A stretch of 64,000 nt of DNA, from contig OY763072.1 of the NCBI GenBank assembly GCA_963666865.1, positions 3,472,001-3,536,000 of the forward strand. Reading direction: 5' to 3'. The position numbers and the translations under genes were made by a program. Below the pieces are notes generated by a model that searched no databases, had not been told where the DNA came from, and worked only from the letters and a program-made list of their open reading frames with translations. Each line of letters opens with the position of its first letter. Position 1 is the first letter of the stretch. Source of the stretch: Bin87 sp963666865 (GTDB lineage: Bacteria > Chloroflexota > Dehalococcoidia > Lucifugimonadales > UBA3495). Of this stretch, positions 33,559 through 41,917 are shown piece after piece.

Positions 33559-35266
33559 TTACATTTGGGTCAACCCGTACAGCAATCGCAAGATTCCGGC
33601 GGGTGGCCTGAACGTTTACGCCAAAGGCTGCCGAGGCTGCCCGTTTGCCGTCAAAATCCAAGGAGTCGATCCGCTCTGAAATGAGGCGACAGTACTCCTC
33701 CACCCGGGCAGCTACATCGGCAGCGTCATCGTTCTGACGCTGCCGATCCTCAAGGAGGCGCAACGCCTGCTCCTTGTCATCACAGCGGACCTTCGGGGGC
33801 CCCAGCTGAGTCTCAAGCAGGTACTGATCCACCATGTCGTGTTGCCACAATTCGAGCAGGCGACGCTGCTGTGACCTGAGATCGGAGATCTCCCGCTTGA
33901 GTTCGCGCATCTTGGCACCCAAGTCGCCATCACCGTGCGTGAGGTGATCCTGCAGATCAGCGACGAGGACAGAGGGGTCGCGGATAGTGTCCACCAAAGC
34001 GTTCCAGACAACTTCTTCCAGCAAATCGGCCGGGATATAGCCCTCGTGGCAGATGGCGTCCCGAGTTGACGTCCTAGCCGTACCCCGGCAACGATAGTAA
34101 CGGTATTTCGCGCCGAGGCAGGTACCAGTGACGCCAGTCCCGCAGCTTGGGCAGACAACGAGACCGGTCAGCAGGTACTTCCGCTCGCCATTGACGTGGT
34201 GGGCTTGGGGAGCGGCAAGACGACGTCCGACCGTGTCGAACTCAGTCTTGGAAATCAACGCCGGGGTAAAACCCTTGATGAGGATCCATTTCGACTCGGG
34301 GCGATCCGTAACCTCCCGCTTGTGCTCGGAAATCTTCCGGTAGCGTTCCTGCCCAAAAAACTGCACACCCGTGTAGGCCTCCGTCAAGAGAATCCATTCG
34401 ATGCCCCGAGGGTGCCAACGGCGACCCCGCTTGGTCGGAATGTTCATCTCATTGAGCTTGAACGCAATGCGATAGCAAGTCCAACCCTCGACAGCCCACT
34501 GGAAAATGCGCCGCACGACGGCGGCCTCCTCCTCGTTGATTGTCCGTGTCTTGGTGTCCTTGTGGTAGTCGTAGCCAAAGAGCCCAGCACCAGTTCCGTT
34601 CGGCAAACGCTGGCGCTCGAGAGCGGTCCTGCGCTTCCTGCGGTAGGTTCGCTCAAAAATTTGGAGACGTTCGCGTTGCGCCACATATCCGGTGATGTAC
34701 GCCATGAGGCGCACTTCCGGCGTATCGGGGAAGTCGACGTGAACGAAACGCGGATCGACTCCGGATACCGAACACTCGCACATGACGATCATGAGATCCA
34801 GGGGATCGCGGACCAAACGGTCGGGATTGTGAACGTAAATAACGTCCACCCTGCGGTTCAGGATCATAGACCGAAGTCGGTTGAGCAACGGGCGGTCAAA
34901 GTCCACGCTGGTCGATTGTTCGCGGAAGATATTGGCGGGATCCACTGAGAAGCCGTCTTTAGTGGCGAAGTCCAGACACTCGTCCACTTGGGTATCCATG
35001 GACGTGCCTTCGCCCTCCTGCTGAGGGGTGCTGAGACGGGCGTAGATCACGACGACAGCACCCAAACCCAGCTCACGGTCCGAACGGAGTGGGTCAAAGC
35101 CTTCAGGGGACAAACGCACCTGCAGAGTCGCGGACCCGGACAGGGGTTGACTGGAGGGCCAAACCACGACGGGCTCGTTCACTGGTTGTGGGGCACGCCT
35201 ATCCTCAAGAGCGAAGACAAAGTCGGCGAAGGCCACCCCGACAACAAAACCCTCGTGACGGGGCAA
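33533..35266 (-). CDS. large serine recombinase
   Basis: A phage- or element-type integrase. The resolvase domain holds the catalytic serine in 'VIYARLSTPQQEGEG' (about residue 79 in this frame) and 'VDVIYVHNPDRLVRDP'. It continues with a recombinase domain ('RRTALERQRLPNGTGAGLFGYDYH'), a zinc ribbon ('CPSCGTGVTGTC ... YYRCRG ... CHEGYI') and a coiled coil ('KMRELKREISDLRSQQRRLLELW'). The start is uncertain: the frame opens at a TTG at 35266, but similar enzymes begin a few residues before Y-x-R-x-S (near 35065-35119). The end overlaps the last codons of dnaN, so the attachment site probably lies there. Confidence 0.88.
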   Translation of the reverse strand: MPRHEGFVVGVAFADFVFALEDRRAPQPVNEPVVVWPSSQPLSGSATLQVRLSPEGFDPLRSDRELGLGAVVVIYARLSTPQQEGEGTSMDTQVDECLDFATKDGFSVDPANIFREQSTSVDFDRPLLNRLRSMILNRRVDVIYVHNPDRLVRDPLDLMIVMCECSVSGVDPRFVHVDFPDTPEVRLMAYITGYVAQRERLQIFERTYRRKRRTALERQRLPNGTGAGLFGYDYHKDTKTRTINEEEAAVVRRIFQWAVEGWTCYRIAFKLNEMNIPTKRGRRWHPRGIEWILLTEAYTGVQFFGQERYRKISEHKREVTDRPESKWILIKGFTPALISKTEFDTVGRRLAAPQAHHVNGERKYLLTGLVVCPSCGTGVTGTCLGAKYRYYRCRGTARTSTRDAICHEGYIPADLLEEVVWNALVDTIRDPSVLVADLQDHLTHGDGDLGAKMRELKREISDLRSQQRRLLELWQHDMVDQYLLETQLGPPKVRCDDKEQALRLLEDRQRQNDDAADVAARVEEYCRLISERIDSLDFDGKRAASAAFGVNVQATRRNLAIAVRVDPNVTTIEHTSA

Positions 35267-35502
35267 ACCCTCAGGGCCAAACGACTCTTCGGTGCGTTAC
35301 GTGGAGTGCGGGACGGAACCCAGGACCCCCGGCAGCGCACGGGGGCATTAAACGTCGCGAAGAGCCGGTTGCCATCCTCAACATCCTGAAGAGGATGGTC
35401 CAAGACGGCGACGTCCATTGCTGGCGGGAAGCCGATCGAGTGGAAGGCGTCGGGCGAACCAAAGGTCTCGCCAAGGGAAATCAGGGTTTGTTGACCGTGC
35501 AT
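35179..35502 (-). CDS. hypothetical protein next to the recombinase
   Basis: A 107-residue protein, not recognised. GGAGGAATT directly precedes the ATG, a strong ribosome site, which supports a real start. Its end overlaps the possible upstream extension of the recombinase in another frame, so a frameshift or a shorter recombinase is likely. It belongs to the mobile region. Confidence 0.4.
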   Translation of the reverse strand: MHGQQTLISLGETFGSPDAFHSIGFPPAMDVAVLDHPLQDVEDGNRLFATFNAPVRCRGSWVPSRTPRNAPKSRLALRVCPVTRVLLSGWPSPTLSSLLRIGVPHNQ

Positions 35503-35591
35503 AATTCCTCCGATTTTGGGTTAGGGTTGGAGTTGAGTTGGAAATTGCCGGCGGACATCTCCGCTGTTGCGGGGATGCCCGCCTGTAGCGA

Positions 35592-36077
35592 TCAGGCCGC
35601 CAGGGCCGGAGTCGTGTCCGGCAGTGCGCAGGCAGCACCGGAAGACAGGTCTGGGGGCTCCGCAGGCACCAGAGCCTGGGCCAAGGTGCTGCGCACCCAG
35701 GCGCGCCGGATACCGGCGTCAAAGGCGCCGAGGACGAGAACCTGAACCGGCCGGCCGGTCACATCGGTGAACTCACGGCGCGAAATCACGCACACAGAGC
35801 GATGTTCCGGGGCATTAGGGCAACTGGGACCACCCAAAGGGTTTTCGTTGCTGTATGTGGCTGAAAATGGAAAATTCGGGGTATTGGTGTCAGAGCCGGG
35901 ATCCGCAAAATGCTCCACGGCGCCATCCGGTGCGGTAAAATTAAATGCGCCAGCGCCAGCGATGGGCTGGTTCATATGAGCATCCGCTTGAGGTCCTATG
36001 CTCGTGGGCGGATTTCCGGGGTGACTGGGCCCCGAAGGGCCCAGTTTGGCCTTTTTTGTGTTTTTTAGGGTGGGCAT
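35592..36077 (-). CDS. hypothetical protein of the mobile region
   Basis: A 161-residue protein, not recognised. It begins with a basic tail (MPTLKNTKKAKLG) and AGGAGG lies seven bases upstream of the ATG at 36077. The protein is rich in Pro, Ser, Asn and Gly in its first half. It precedes the 107-residue protein and the recombinase on the same strand, so it may be cargo of the integrated element. Confidence 0.4.
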   Translation of the reverse strand: MPTLKNTKKAKLGPSGPSHPGNPPTSIGPQADAHMNQPIAGAGAFNFTAPDGAVEHFADPGSDTNTPNFPFSATYSNENPLGGPSCPNAPEHRSVCVISRREFTDVTGRPVQVLVLGAFDAGIRRAWVRSTLAQALVPAEPPDLSSGAACALPDTTPALAA

Positions 36078-36083
36078 CGTCAT

Positions 36084-36831
36084 GCCTCCTGCCGGAAGTG
36101 AAAATCAGCTTGGTTTTCAGAAAGGCAGGAGGACCACGGACGGGAACACCGGGCGGGCGACGGAAGACAAAAAGCCCAGGGCGACACTGCGGTAAGCGCG
36201 AGCCGAAACGGCCCAGGCCGGGTCGGGAGCCGAAAAGCGGAGTTTTCCGAGCGGGAGTGTACTCAGATTGAGCGTGTGCTAGACTCACCATGCGCCTCCT
36301 CACCGAGGCCGCAAAGGGGCCGTCGCTCGTTCAGGGGAGACGGCCCCGATGCTTTTAATTCCGTTCAAGAACGGGCGTTCTATTATAAATTTGGGAACGT
36401 TCAACCGCAACGAATCCATGTCCTCATTGCCCTCTGGCCCAATAGAGCACCAGATTGATGACCACTGCGCCGTCGGAGCGGTAAAGGGTGTGCGGCCAGA
36501 GTAGAGTACCTGGAGGTGGTGTAACGGAAACCGGGTGGCAAGGAGACAGCCACCGCGTCATCCTTATCGGAATTACCACAAACCCGATGCGGGAGGAACG
36601 CGATGGCCCAGAACAGCATGGACTGCGATGATCTGCCTGGGCCATCTCGTACCGGGTTTGACCCGAGCATGGATTGGCGGAGATGCCTTCAAAAGGATCT
36701 GTCCCCGATCCGAAGTGGCCCAGACAGCGCCGACCGCCTCGGTGAGCCGTGACCTAATCGGAGCGTGGCTCAAAGCCCCATCGCAGTCTTGTCCGCTCAA
36801 CCGACCGGCGACTACTCTCCGGGAGGCAGGT
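36084..36831. other. gene-free stretch upstream of the IS110 transposase
   Basis: About 750 bases without a convincing gene. The last 300-400 bases should include the left end of the IS110 element. In this group that region encodes the bridge RNA that guides recombination, but I could not fold it here. A short T-rich hairpin-like stretch at 36020-36060 lies inside the start of the hypothetical gene, not here. Confidence 0.5.
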
Positions 36832-37913
36832 ATGCTGGAAGTCACCGATCACCAACATAGGGCAGCTCTGCGGGTGATTATTGGGATCGACACTCACCAG
36901 GAACAGCATGTGGCGGTAGCAATCGACCGGCAAGGTGTCCGCCGGGGAGAGCGGTACGCGACAGCGACCACATCCGGCTATCGCGAGCTCGAGCGATGGT
37001 CCAGCAACCTGGGAACAATTCACGCCTTCGGTATCGAGGGAACGGGTTCATACGGCGCGGGCATCGCTCGCTTCCTGACCAGTCTGGGCTATTGCGTCGT
37101 CGTGGTCAACCGTCCCGACCGGCCGACCCGCTATCGGAAGGGTAAGAGCGATGCCACCGATGCAGAGATGGCGGCCCAGGCGGTCCTGGCCGGAGTAGCC
37201 GATGCTATTCCCAAGTCGGGCCCGGGTGAAGTCGAGATGATCCGCATGCTCAAGAGCGCCAGGGACTCCGCCGTCAAAGCCCGTACCCCGGCCATCAACC
37301 AGATGAAAGCTCGGATCGTCACGGCCCCGGCCGATCTGCGCGAAACCCTTGACGGTCTCTCGATCCGCGCCCTCGCCGCGCGGTGCCGGAGTTTCCGAGT
37401 GCGTTGTTTGAGCGATCCAACGGCGGCGGCAAAGTACGCCCTCCGTTCCCTGGCCTGCCGGCGCCATCAGCTCAGCGAGGAGATCCGCAACCTGAAAGCC
37501 GAACTGACGCAACTGATCGGCACCGCATCTCCAACCCTGATCAACATCGTCGGCGTGGGACCCGACACCGCAGCGACCCTTCTGATTGCCGCCGGCAGCA
37601 ACCCGGAACGCCTACGCTCCGAGGCCGCTTTCGCCGCGCTGCGTGGTGTGTGTCCGATACCGGCTTCCTCGGGCAAGACCCATCGGCATCGGCTCAACCG
37701 GGGTGGCGATCGCCAGGCCAACGCGGCGCGGCGCGGCACCGCATCGTCCTCGTCAGACTTCGATGCGACCCGCGAACGAAAGAATACATGCGCCGTCGAA
37801 CCGGGGAGGGAATGAGCAAACCGGAAGTCATGCGCTGCCTCAAACGGTACGTCGCCCGCGAAATATTCTTCCACCTGGAGACGCCCGCGAGAATGGTCAG
37901 CAACCCGGCTTGA
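36832..37913 (+). pseudogene. IS110-family transposase, frameshifted
   Basis: The DEDD domain is visible: 'IIGIDTHQEQHVAVAID', 'FGIEGTGSYGAGIARFL' and 'RYRKGKSDATDAEMAAQAVL'. The second domain has 'IVGVGPDTAATLLIAAG' and the serine region 'PIPASSGKTHRHRLNRGGDRQANAA'. At about 37733, in a GCGGC-rich run, the frame shifts; the true C-terminus continues in the next frame as 'HRIVLVRLRCDPRTKEYMRRRT' and 'MRCLKRYVAREIFFHL'. A GGGAGG site precedes the ATG at 36832. The sequence after the stop, 'gacacctataggagcatcc', looks like the right end of such elements. Confidence 0.82.
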
Positions 37914-38389
37914 CACCTATAGGAGCATCCTTTTGGTACTACTGCGCAAGCGGGGCCTGGACGGCGATGTGGACTTTCTGCGGGAAGCCCTGCAGGTGCT
38001 GGCGGAGGGGATCATAGCCTGCCCCGTGCCCCGACACGGGGGACGCTGAGGTGTCAGTGCAGATCGGCGCCCAGCACGGTGAACGCAACCCGGACCGGCT
38101 CACCCACCGCAATGACTACCGCAGCCGAGATTGGGACACCCGGGTGGGGACGATGGAATTGCGCATTCTCAAGATACGGGAAGGGAGCTACTTCCCTCCG
38201 CCAATGGCGGACTGGAGCCCAAGCGGCGCAGCGAGAAGGCGTTGCTGGCGGTGATCCAACAGGCCTACGTGGAGGGCGTGTCCACCAGGCGGCAGGTGGT
38301 GGAGAACTTTCTGGGTCGCCCTTTGGACGGCGGGCCGTATCCCTACGTGTGGCTGGACGCCCTCACCCAGAAGGTCCGTGAAGGTGGTC

Positions 38390-38439
38390 GTCCGCCTCAG
38401 GCAGACCAACTGGCGCCGGCAAATCCGCCTGAGGCGGAC
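38390..38439. repeat. two micropalindromes in the IS256 remnant
   Basis: Sites 38390-38406 (gtccgcctcaggcagac, one arm mutated) and 38423-38439 (atccgcctgaggcggac). The first lies where the transposase jumps over its missing middle; the second splits the sequence between 'TNWRRQ' and 'RTHFM'. Confidence 0.75.
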
Positions 38440-38603
38440 CGCACCCACTTCATGACCAACCTGCTGACCCGGGTGCCCTAGCGATCCCAACCCGGCGCGG
38501 CCACCATGGTGCGCATCATCTACAAGCAACTCTCACCGGAGGAAGTCCACGCCCAGGCCGACCGGGTGATTGCCCAACTGCAAGAACACTTCCCCCAAGC
38601 GCC

Positions 38604-38618
38604 TCCGCCTCAGGCGGA
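38604..38618. repeat. micropalindrome in the IS256 remnant
   Basis: tccgcctcaggcgga, inside the transposase after 'VIAQLQEHFPQA'; the reading frame is lost here and resumes in another frame as 'LPDILAFTAFPV'. Confidence 0.8.
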
Positions 38619-38786
38619 CTGGCAAACGCTTTGCCCGACATCCTCGCCTTCACCGCCTTCCCGGTACCTCATTGGCAGAAACTCTGGTCCAACAACCCGC
38701 TGGAACGGCTCAACAAGGAGATCCGTCGTCGCACCGACGTGGTGGGCATCTTACCCAACCGGGCCGCAACCAGGCGTTTGGTGGGC

Positions 38787-38803
38787 GTCCGCCTCTGGCG
38801 GAC
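38787..38803. repeat. micropalindrome in the IS256 remnant
   Basis: gtccgcctctggcggac, placed between the conserved 'NRAATRRLVG' and 'LAEQHDEWAEGRRYL' segments of the transposase, where related transposases have no extra residues. Confidence 0.8.
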
Positions 38804-39048
38804 TGGCTGAACAGCACGACGAATGGGCCGAAGGCCGGCGCTACCTCACATTCGCCGACGATCTCGACGCCGAGGCAACACCGGCAACCAACGTCCTTGA
38901 GGCGGCAGCCTGAACCACATCAACAAGGATGACGCTTATTCCACCACTTGACGGGACGTAACCCAATCCGCCATAGTCGGAACCGACTGGGCAAGGCAGA
39001 TGGTCATGCTGCTGCGCTCATGGTGAGCCTGCCGAACCACGCTGGCTG

Positions 39049-39799
39049 CCCCATCGTCCCCTGGTGCTGGTGGGAGACAACGGCTACCAGTGCTCGACCT
39101 GCTCCACTGCCGCCAGTCGCTGCGCGAACCGGTGACCCTCATCGCCAGACTGCGCCTGGACGCCGCCCCCTACGCCCCAGCGCCACCACGGCCGCCGGGC
39201 CAAACCGGCTGGCCAGCCCTGAAAGGTCCCCGGCGACCGCCGCTGAAAACCCTCCTGGATCAGGCCGACGTGCCGTGGACCGTCGCCGCAGTGTCCTGGT
39301 ATTACGGCACCACCCGCACGCTGGAACTCACCTCCCAGACCGCCGTCTGGTACCCCTCGAGCAAGCCGCCCGTCATCATTCGCTGGGTGCTGATCCGAGA
39401 CCCTCACGGCGCCTTCGATCCCCAAGCCTTGCTCTGCACCGACCCGGCGGCGAACCCTACCCAGATCCTGGAGTGGTTTGTGTTGCGTTGGCAACTCGAA
39501 GTCACCACGTATCAAGTACGGGGCAGGCTCTTTCAGGAGGCGCGCACCCATCTGGGCATGGAAACCCAACGCCAGTGGTCCGACCTGGCCATTGCGCGCA
39601 CCACCCCCATCCTGCTGGGTCTCTTCTCCTGGACCACCCTGGCCGCCCACGCCTTGCAAAAGCATCATCCCATCACCCAGCGCACCGCCGCCTGGTACGA
39701 TCCGCCTGAGGCGGATCGCCGACCTTCGTGGATGCCATCGCCCTGGTGCGCCGGCACCTGTGGATAGCAACGGAGAGTTTTTCAACGTCGGCACCGGAC
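39049..39799 (+). pseudogene. IS701-like DDE transposase, older copy (5' part)
   Basis: C-terminal two thirds of a DDE transposase: 'LVLVGDNGY' (frameshifted), 'VTLIARLRLDAAPYAPAPPRPPGQ', 'VIIRWVLIRDPHGAFDPQALLCTD', 'ILEWFVLRWQLEVTTYQVR' and 'HLGMETQRQWSDLAIARTTP'. The N-terminus is missing; upstream bases at 39018-39042 look like the 'gctcatggtgagcctg' repeat. A micropalindrome at 39700 breaks the frame, and a younger copy of the same element is inserted at about 39800. Confidence 0.8.
39700..39716. repeat. micropalindrome in the older IS701-like copy
   Basis: atccgcctgaggcggat, located between 'TAAWYD' and the frame-shifted 'PTFVDAIALVRRHLW' part of the transposase. Confidence 0.8.
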
Positions 39800-39874
39800 G
39801 CTCGACTTTGTACAAAAACTAGAAAAATTATAAGGACAGGGTAAGCTCGACCAAATCACTACAAGAGGTCGAGC

Positions 39875-41135
39875 ATGCCTACCCTGCCCGTCGTCATTGT
39901 AACCCTGCTGCTGCCCTTTGAGCATCTATTCGACCGCAGGACCTGGCGCAAAGCTCAGCTCCTGGTGTTGGGAGCGATCCTTTCGCCAGGCAAGCGCACG
40001 GTGTCCTCCGCGCTGAGCATCCTGGGGATTGGCCAGCACGGCGACTTCGCCATCTTTCACCAAGTGCTCAACCGGGCCCGATGGCAGCCCTTGCAACTGA
40101 GCCGGGCGCTGTTGCTGCTGGTGGTGGGCCGCCTGAGTTCGTCCACCGAGCCGCTGGTGTTCGGCATCGACGAGACGGTGGAGCGGCGCTGGGGCCGGAA
40201 GATTGTGGCCAAAGGGCGGTACCGAGACCCGGTGCGCTCCACGGACGACCAAGTGGTGATGACGCCGGGACTGCAATGGGTCAGCCTGATGTTGCTAACC
40301 CGCGTCGGGTGGGCGGGCCGCCACTGGGCGTTGCCCTTCCTGACCGCGCTGGTGCCATCGGGCCGCTATGACTGGCAGAAGGGGCGTCGCCATAAGCGGT
40401 TCGCCGACTACGCTCAGCAGATGCTGGACTGTCTGCGTCGCTGGTTGCCGGATCGGGACCTGGTGGTAGTGTGCGACGGCGGCTACGCCAAGCGTGATTT
40501 CCTGCTCCACTGCCAGAACATGTCCAACCCCATTGTCGTCATAACCAAACTGCGCAAGGACGCGTCCCTGTACCAGCCCGCGCCGCCGCGACGACCGGGT
40601 CAGATCGGCCGGCCCCGGGTGGTGGGAGCGCGACTGCCCAGTCCCACCGAGGTACTGGACGATCCCGACACCCCATGGGTCCCCTGCCGTGCCACCACAT
40701 CCGACGGCTCTGATCTCATGATCGAACCGACATCGACGCCGACCCGCTGCAGATCGTGCAGTGGTATCTGCTGCGCTGGTCCGCCTCTGGCGGAAGGTTA
40801 CCTTTGAGGAACTGCGGGCTCACCTGGGTATGGAAACCCAGCGCCAGTGGTCCGAGCGGGCCATCGCCAGAACCACCCCCGCACTCTTTGGTTTGTTCAG
40901 CCTGGTGACCCTGACGGCGGATGTCTTGATTGAACAGCAGGGCGGCATATTACCACGGACCACGGCATGGTATGCCAAAACCAACCCCACTTTCGCCGAC
41001 GCCATCGCCCTGGTCCGACGACACATCTGGGCACAGCAGGAGACTTTTGCCGCGTCCGAGCCCGGCCCTGAGTTGATAAAACTCCCGCGCGGAGTTTACC
41101 GCAGGATGATCGACACCCTCGCTTACGCCGCCTGA
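39875..41135 (+). pseudogene. IS701-like DDE transposase, younger copy, broken
   Basis: The N-terminal part is complete: 'LPFEHLFDRRTWRKAQLLVLGAI', the first catalytic Asp in 'FGIDETVERRWG', 'PFLTALVPSGRY' and the second Asp in 'VVVCDGGYAKRDFL'. Near 40690-40730 about 100 bases are missing. At 40780 a micropalindrome replaces bases between 'WYLLRW' and 'VTFEELRAHLGMETQRQWS', shifting the frame. The C-terminal frame runs to the stop at 41133-41135. The enzyme cannot be made intact. Confidence 0.82.
40780..40794. repeat. micropalindrome in the younger IS701-like copy
   Basis: tccgcctctggcgga, exactly between 'LLRW' and 'VTFEE' codons; intact relatives have about three residues here. Confidence 0.8.
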
Positions 41136-41164
41136 TTGTACAAAGTCGAGCAGCCAGCGCCGAC

Positions 41165-41244
41165 GCTCAGAAACTCCCCGTCACCCTATACCACCGAATG
41201 GTGGACTCCCTCGCTTACGCCGCTTGAATTGCGCAAAGTCTAGC
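41165..41244 (+). pseudogene. 3' end of the older IS701-like copy
   Basis: Codons at 41171-41227 read 'KLPVTLYHRMVDSLAYAA' and a stop, matching the C-terminus of the younger copy ('KLPRGVYRRMIDTLAYAA'). The following ttgcgcaaagtctagc (41229-41244) is a mutated right terminal repeat. With 39049-39799 it shows that the younger copy split the older. Confidence 0.8.
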
Positions 41245-41283
41245 TGAGTTTGCGCCTGATGACCGCCCCCTACCCTTCCCCAC

Positions 41284-41310
41284 CTGGATTCCGGCTTCCG
41301 CCGGAATGAC
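41284..41310. repeat. dispersed inverted repeat (ctggattccggc type)
   Basis: A variant of the hairpin repeat with arms 'attccggc' and 'gccggaat', in the gene-poor stretch after the insertion sequences. Confidence 0.75.
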
Positions 41311-41335
41311 GGTAAATAGGCGCGGCTTGCGCCGG

Positions 41336-41560
41336 CCGTGAGGAAAGGTTGGGCTGCGTCCTGCCGGAGCAGGGCACATGGGCAACCCTCGCGCAGCGGT
41401 GGTTACACCCGCCGTACTGGTCTATGCGGTACCGGGGAATGCAATTACCGGCCTGTGAGCGATAGCCAGCGGTGCAGAAAATCCGACGTGCAGTCCGCCA
41501 CAGGCGCATCTGCGACCGTGTACGGTGGCAGCGGTTGGCCGTGTTACCTGAACCCCTGTG
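41336..41560 (+). ncRNA. possible structured RNA region, class unknown
   Basis: About 225 bases without a credible gene but with several short complementary stretches. 'ggtgcagaaaatccg' followed by 'cagtccgccacagg' (41471-41504) resembles the core of cobalamin riboswitches (GGUG-x-AAUCC ... CCCGC-x-ACUGU), and 'tgttacctg' at 41542 could be the later pairing segment. The spacing upstream of the core does not fit well. 'gaggaaag' at 41339 also recalls RNase P, but the rest does not. No vitamin B12 gene follows. This is a weak call. Confidence 0.2.
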
Positions 41561-41917
41561 AACCCGATATTCAGATGCGATTTAGGCAGATGGGCCGTGG
41601 CCTTGGGCTTGCTGCCTTACGCGTGGGGTATAGTTTAGGGAACGGATGTGCGGGCGCGCAAGAGGCCGGTGTCATGTGACAACATTGTAATACAGGTGGT
41701 TTATTTCCCGGAATGGTGGATGCACTCGCACAACCAGGGCAACCATCCGCCGGAGGCGGATTGCCCCTACGCGTGAACAACTGAAAGGAACGCTACCGGG
41801 GCGACGCCGGCGGTTGAACGGCCGGCCGGGTTATCCTACAATGCTCACAACCTATGGTTCCCGTCCCCGGCGAACTCCCCTAGGGCGCCAGCGCGGCTGA
41901 ACCACCGGAGGAATTCG
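41561..41917. other. gene-free stretch before the second flavin monooxygenase
   Basis: About 360 bases with no convincing gene. It contains a micropalindrome (41745-41761, atccgccggaggcggat) within a 'gcaaccatccgcc...gcccctac' repeat-like context. The ribosome site of the next gene (ggaggaa) lies at the end. Confidence 0.5.
41745..41761. repeat. micropalindrome variant outside a gene
   Basis: atccgccggaggcggat; similar arms to the copies in the transposases, but with a different centre. Confidence 0.7.

Larger units (their letters stand above)
37934..38913 (+). pseudogene. IS256-type (mutator) transposase remnant
   Basis: Pieces of an IS256-family transposase in several frames: 'LLRKRGLDGDVDFLREALQVLAEGII' in pattern at the start, 'GAQHGERNPDRLTHRNDYRSRDWDTRVG' in pattern from 38063, 'EKALLAVIQQAYVEGVSTR' from about 38230, 'THFMTNLLTRV' near 38450, 'YKQLSPEEVHAQADRVIAQL' from 38521, and 'NPLERLNKEIRRRTDVVGI' around 38700. 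The centre has lost about 400 bases. Micropalindromes sit at the deletion joint and at other breaks (38390, 38423, 38604, 38787). Confidence 0.8.
39800..41151 (+). mobile_element. IS701-like insertion sequence, younger copy
   Basis: A 1352-bp element bounded by perfect 16-bp inverted repeats: gctcgactttgtacaa at 39800-39815 and ttgtacaaagtcgagc at 41136-41151. It is inserted into the 3' end of an older copy of the same family. A short 'gacgct' is present on both sides (39798-39803 and 41162-41167) and could be the target duplication. The transposase inside is decayed. Confidence 0.82.

Noticed and set aside
35119..35266. N-terminal extension of the serine recombinase
   Set aside because: The 50 to 70 residues before the resolvase motif have no counterpart in similar recombinases and overlap another small gene with its own ribosome site; kept only because the true start cannot be fixed.
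36020..36060. GC-rich hairpin followed by a T-run on the + strand, resembling an intrinsic terminator
   Set aside because: It lies within the first codons of the gene at 35592-36077, which has a strong ribosome site, and no + strand gene ends before it. The T-run is the complement of AAA/AAG lysine codons.
41336..41400. RNase P RNA suggested by gaggaaag and agggca segments
   Set aside because: The pairing partner segment and other conserved parts (the later P4 strand, GGTAAGGGTGAAA) are absent downstream.
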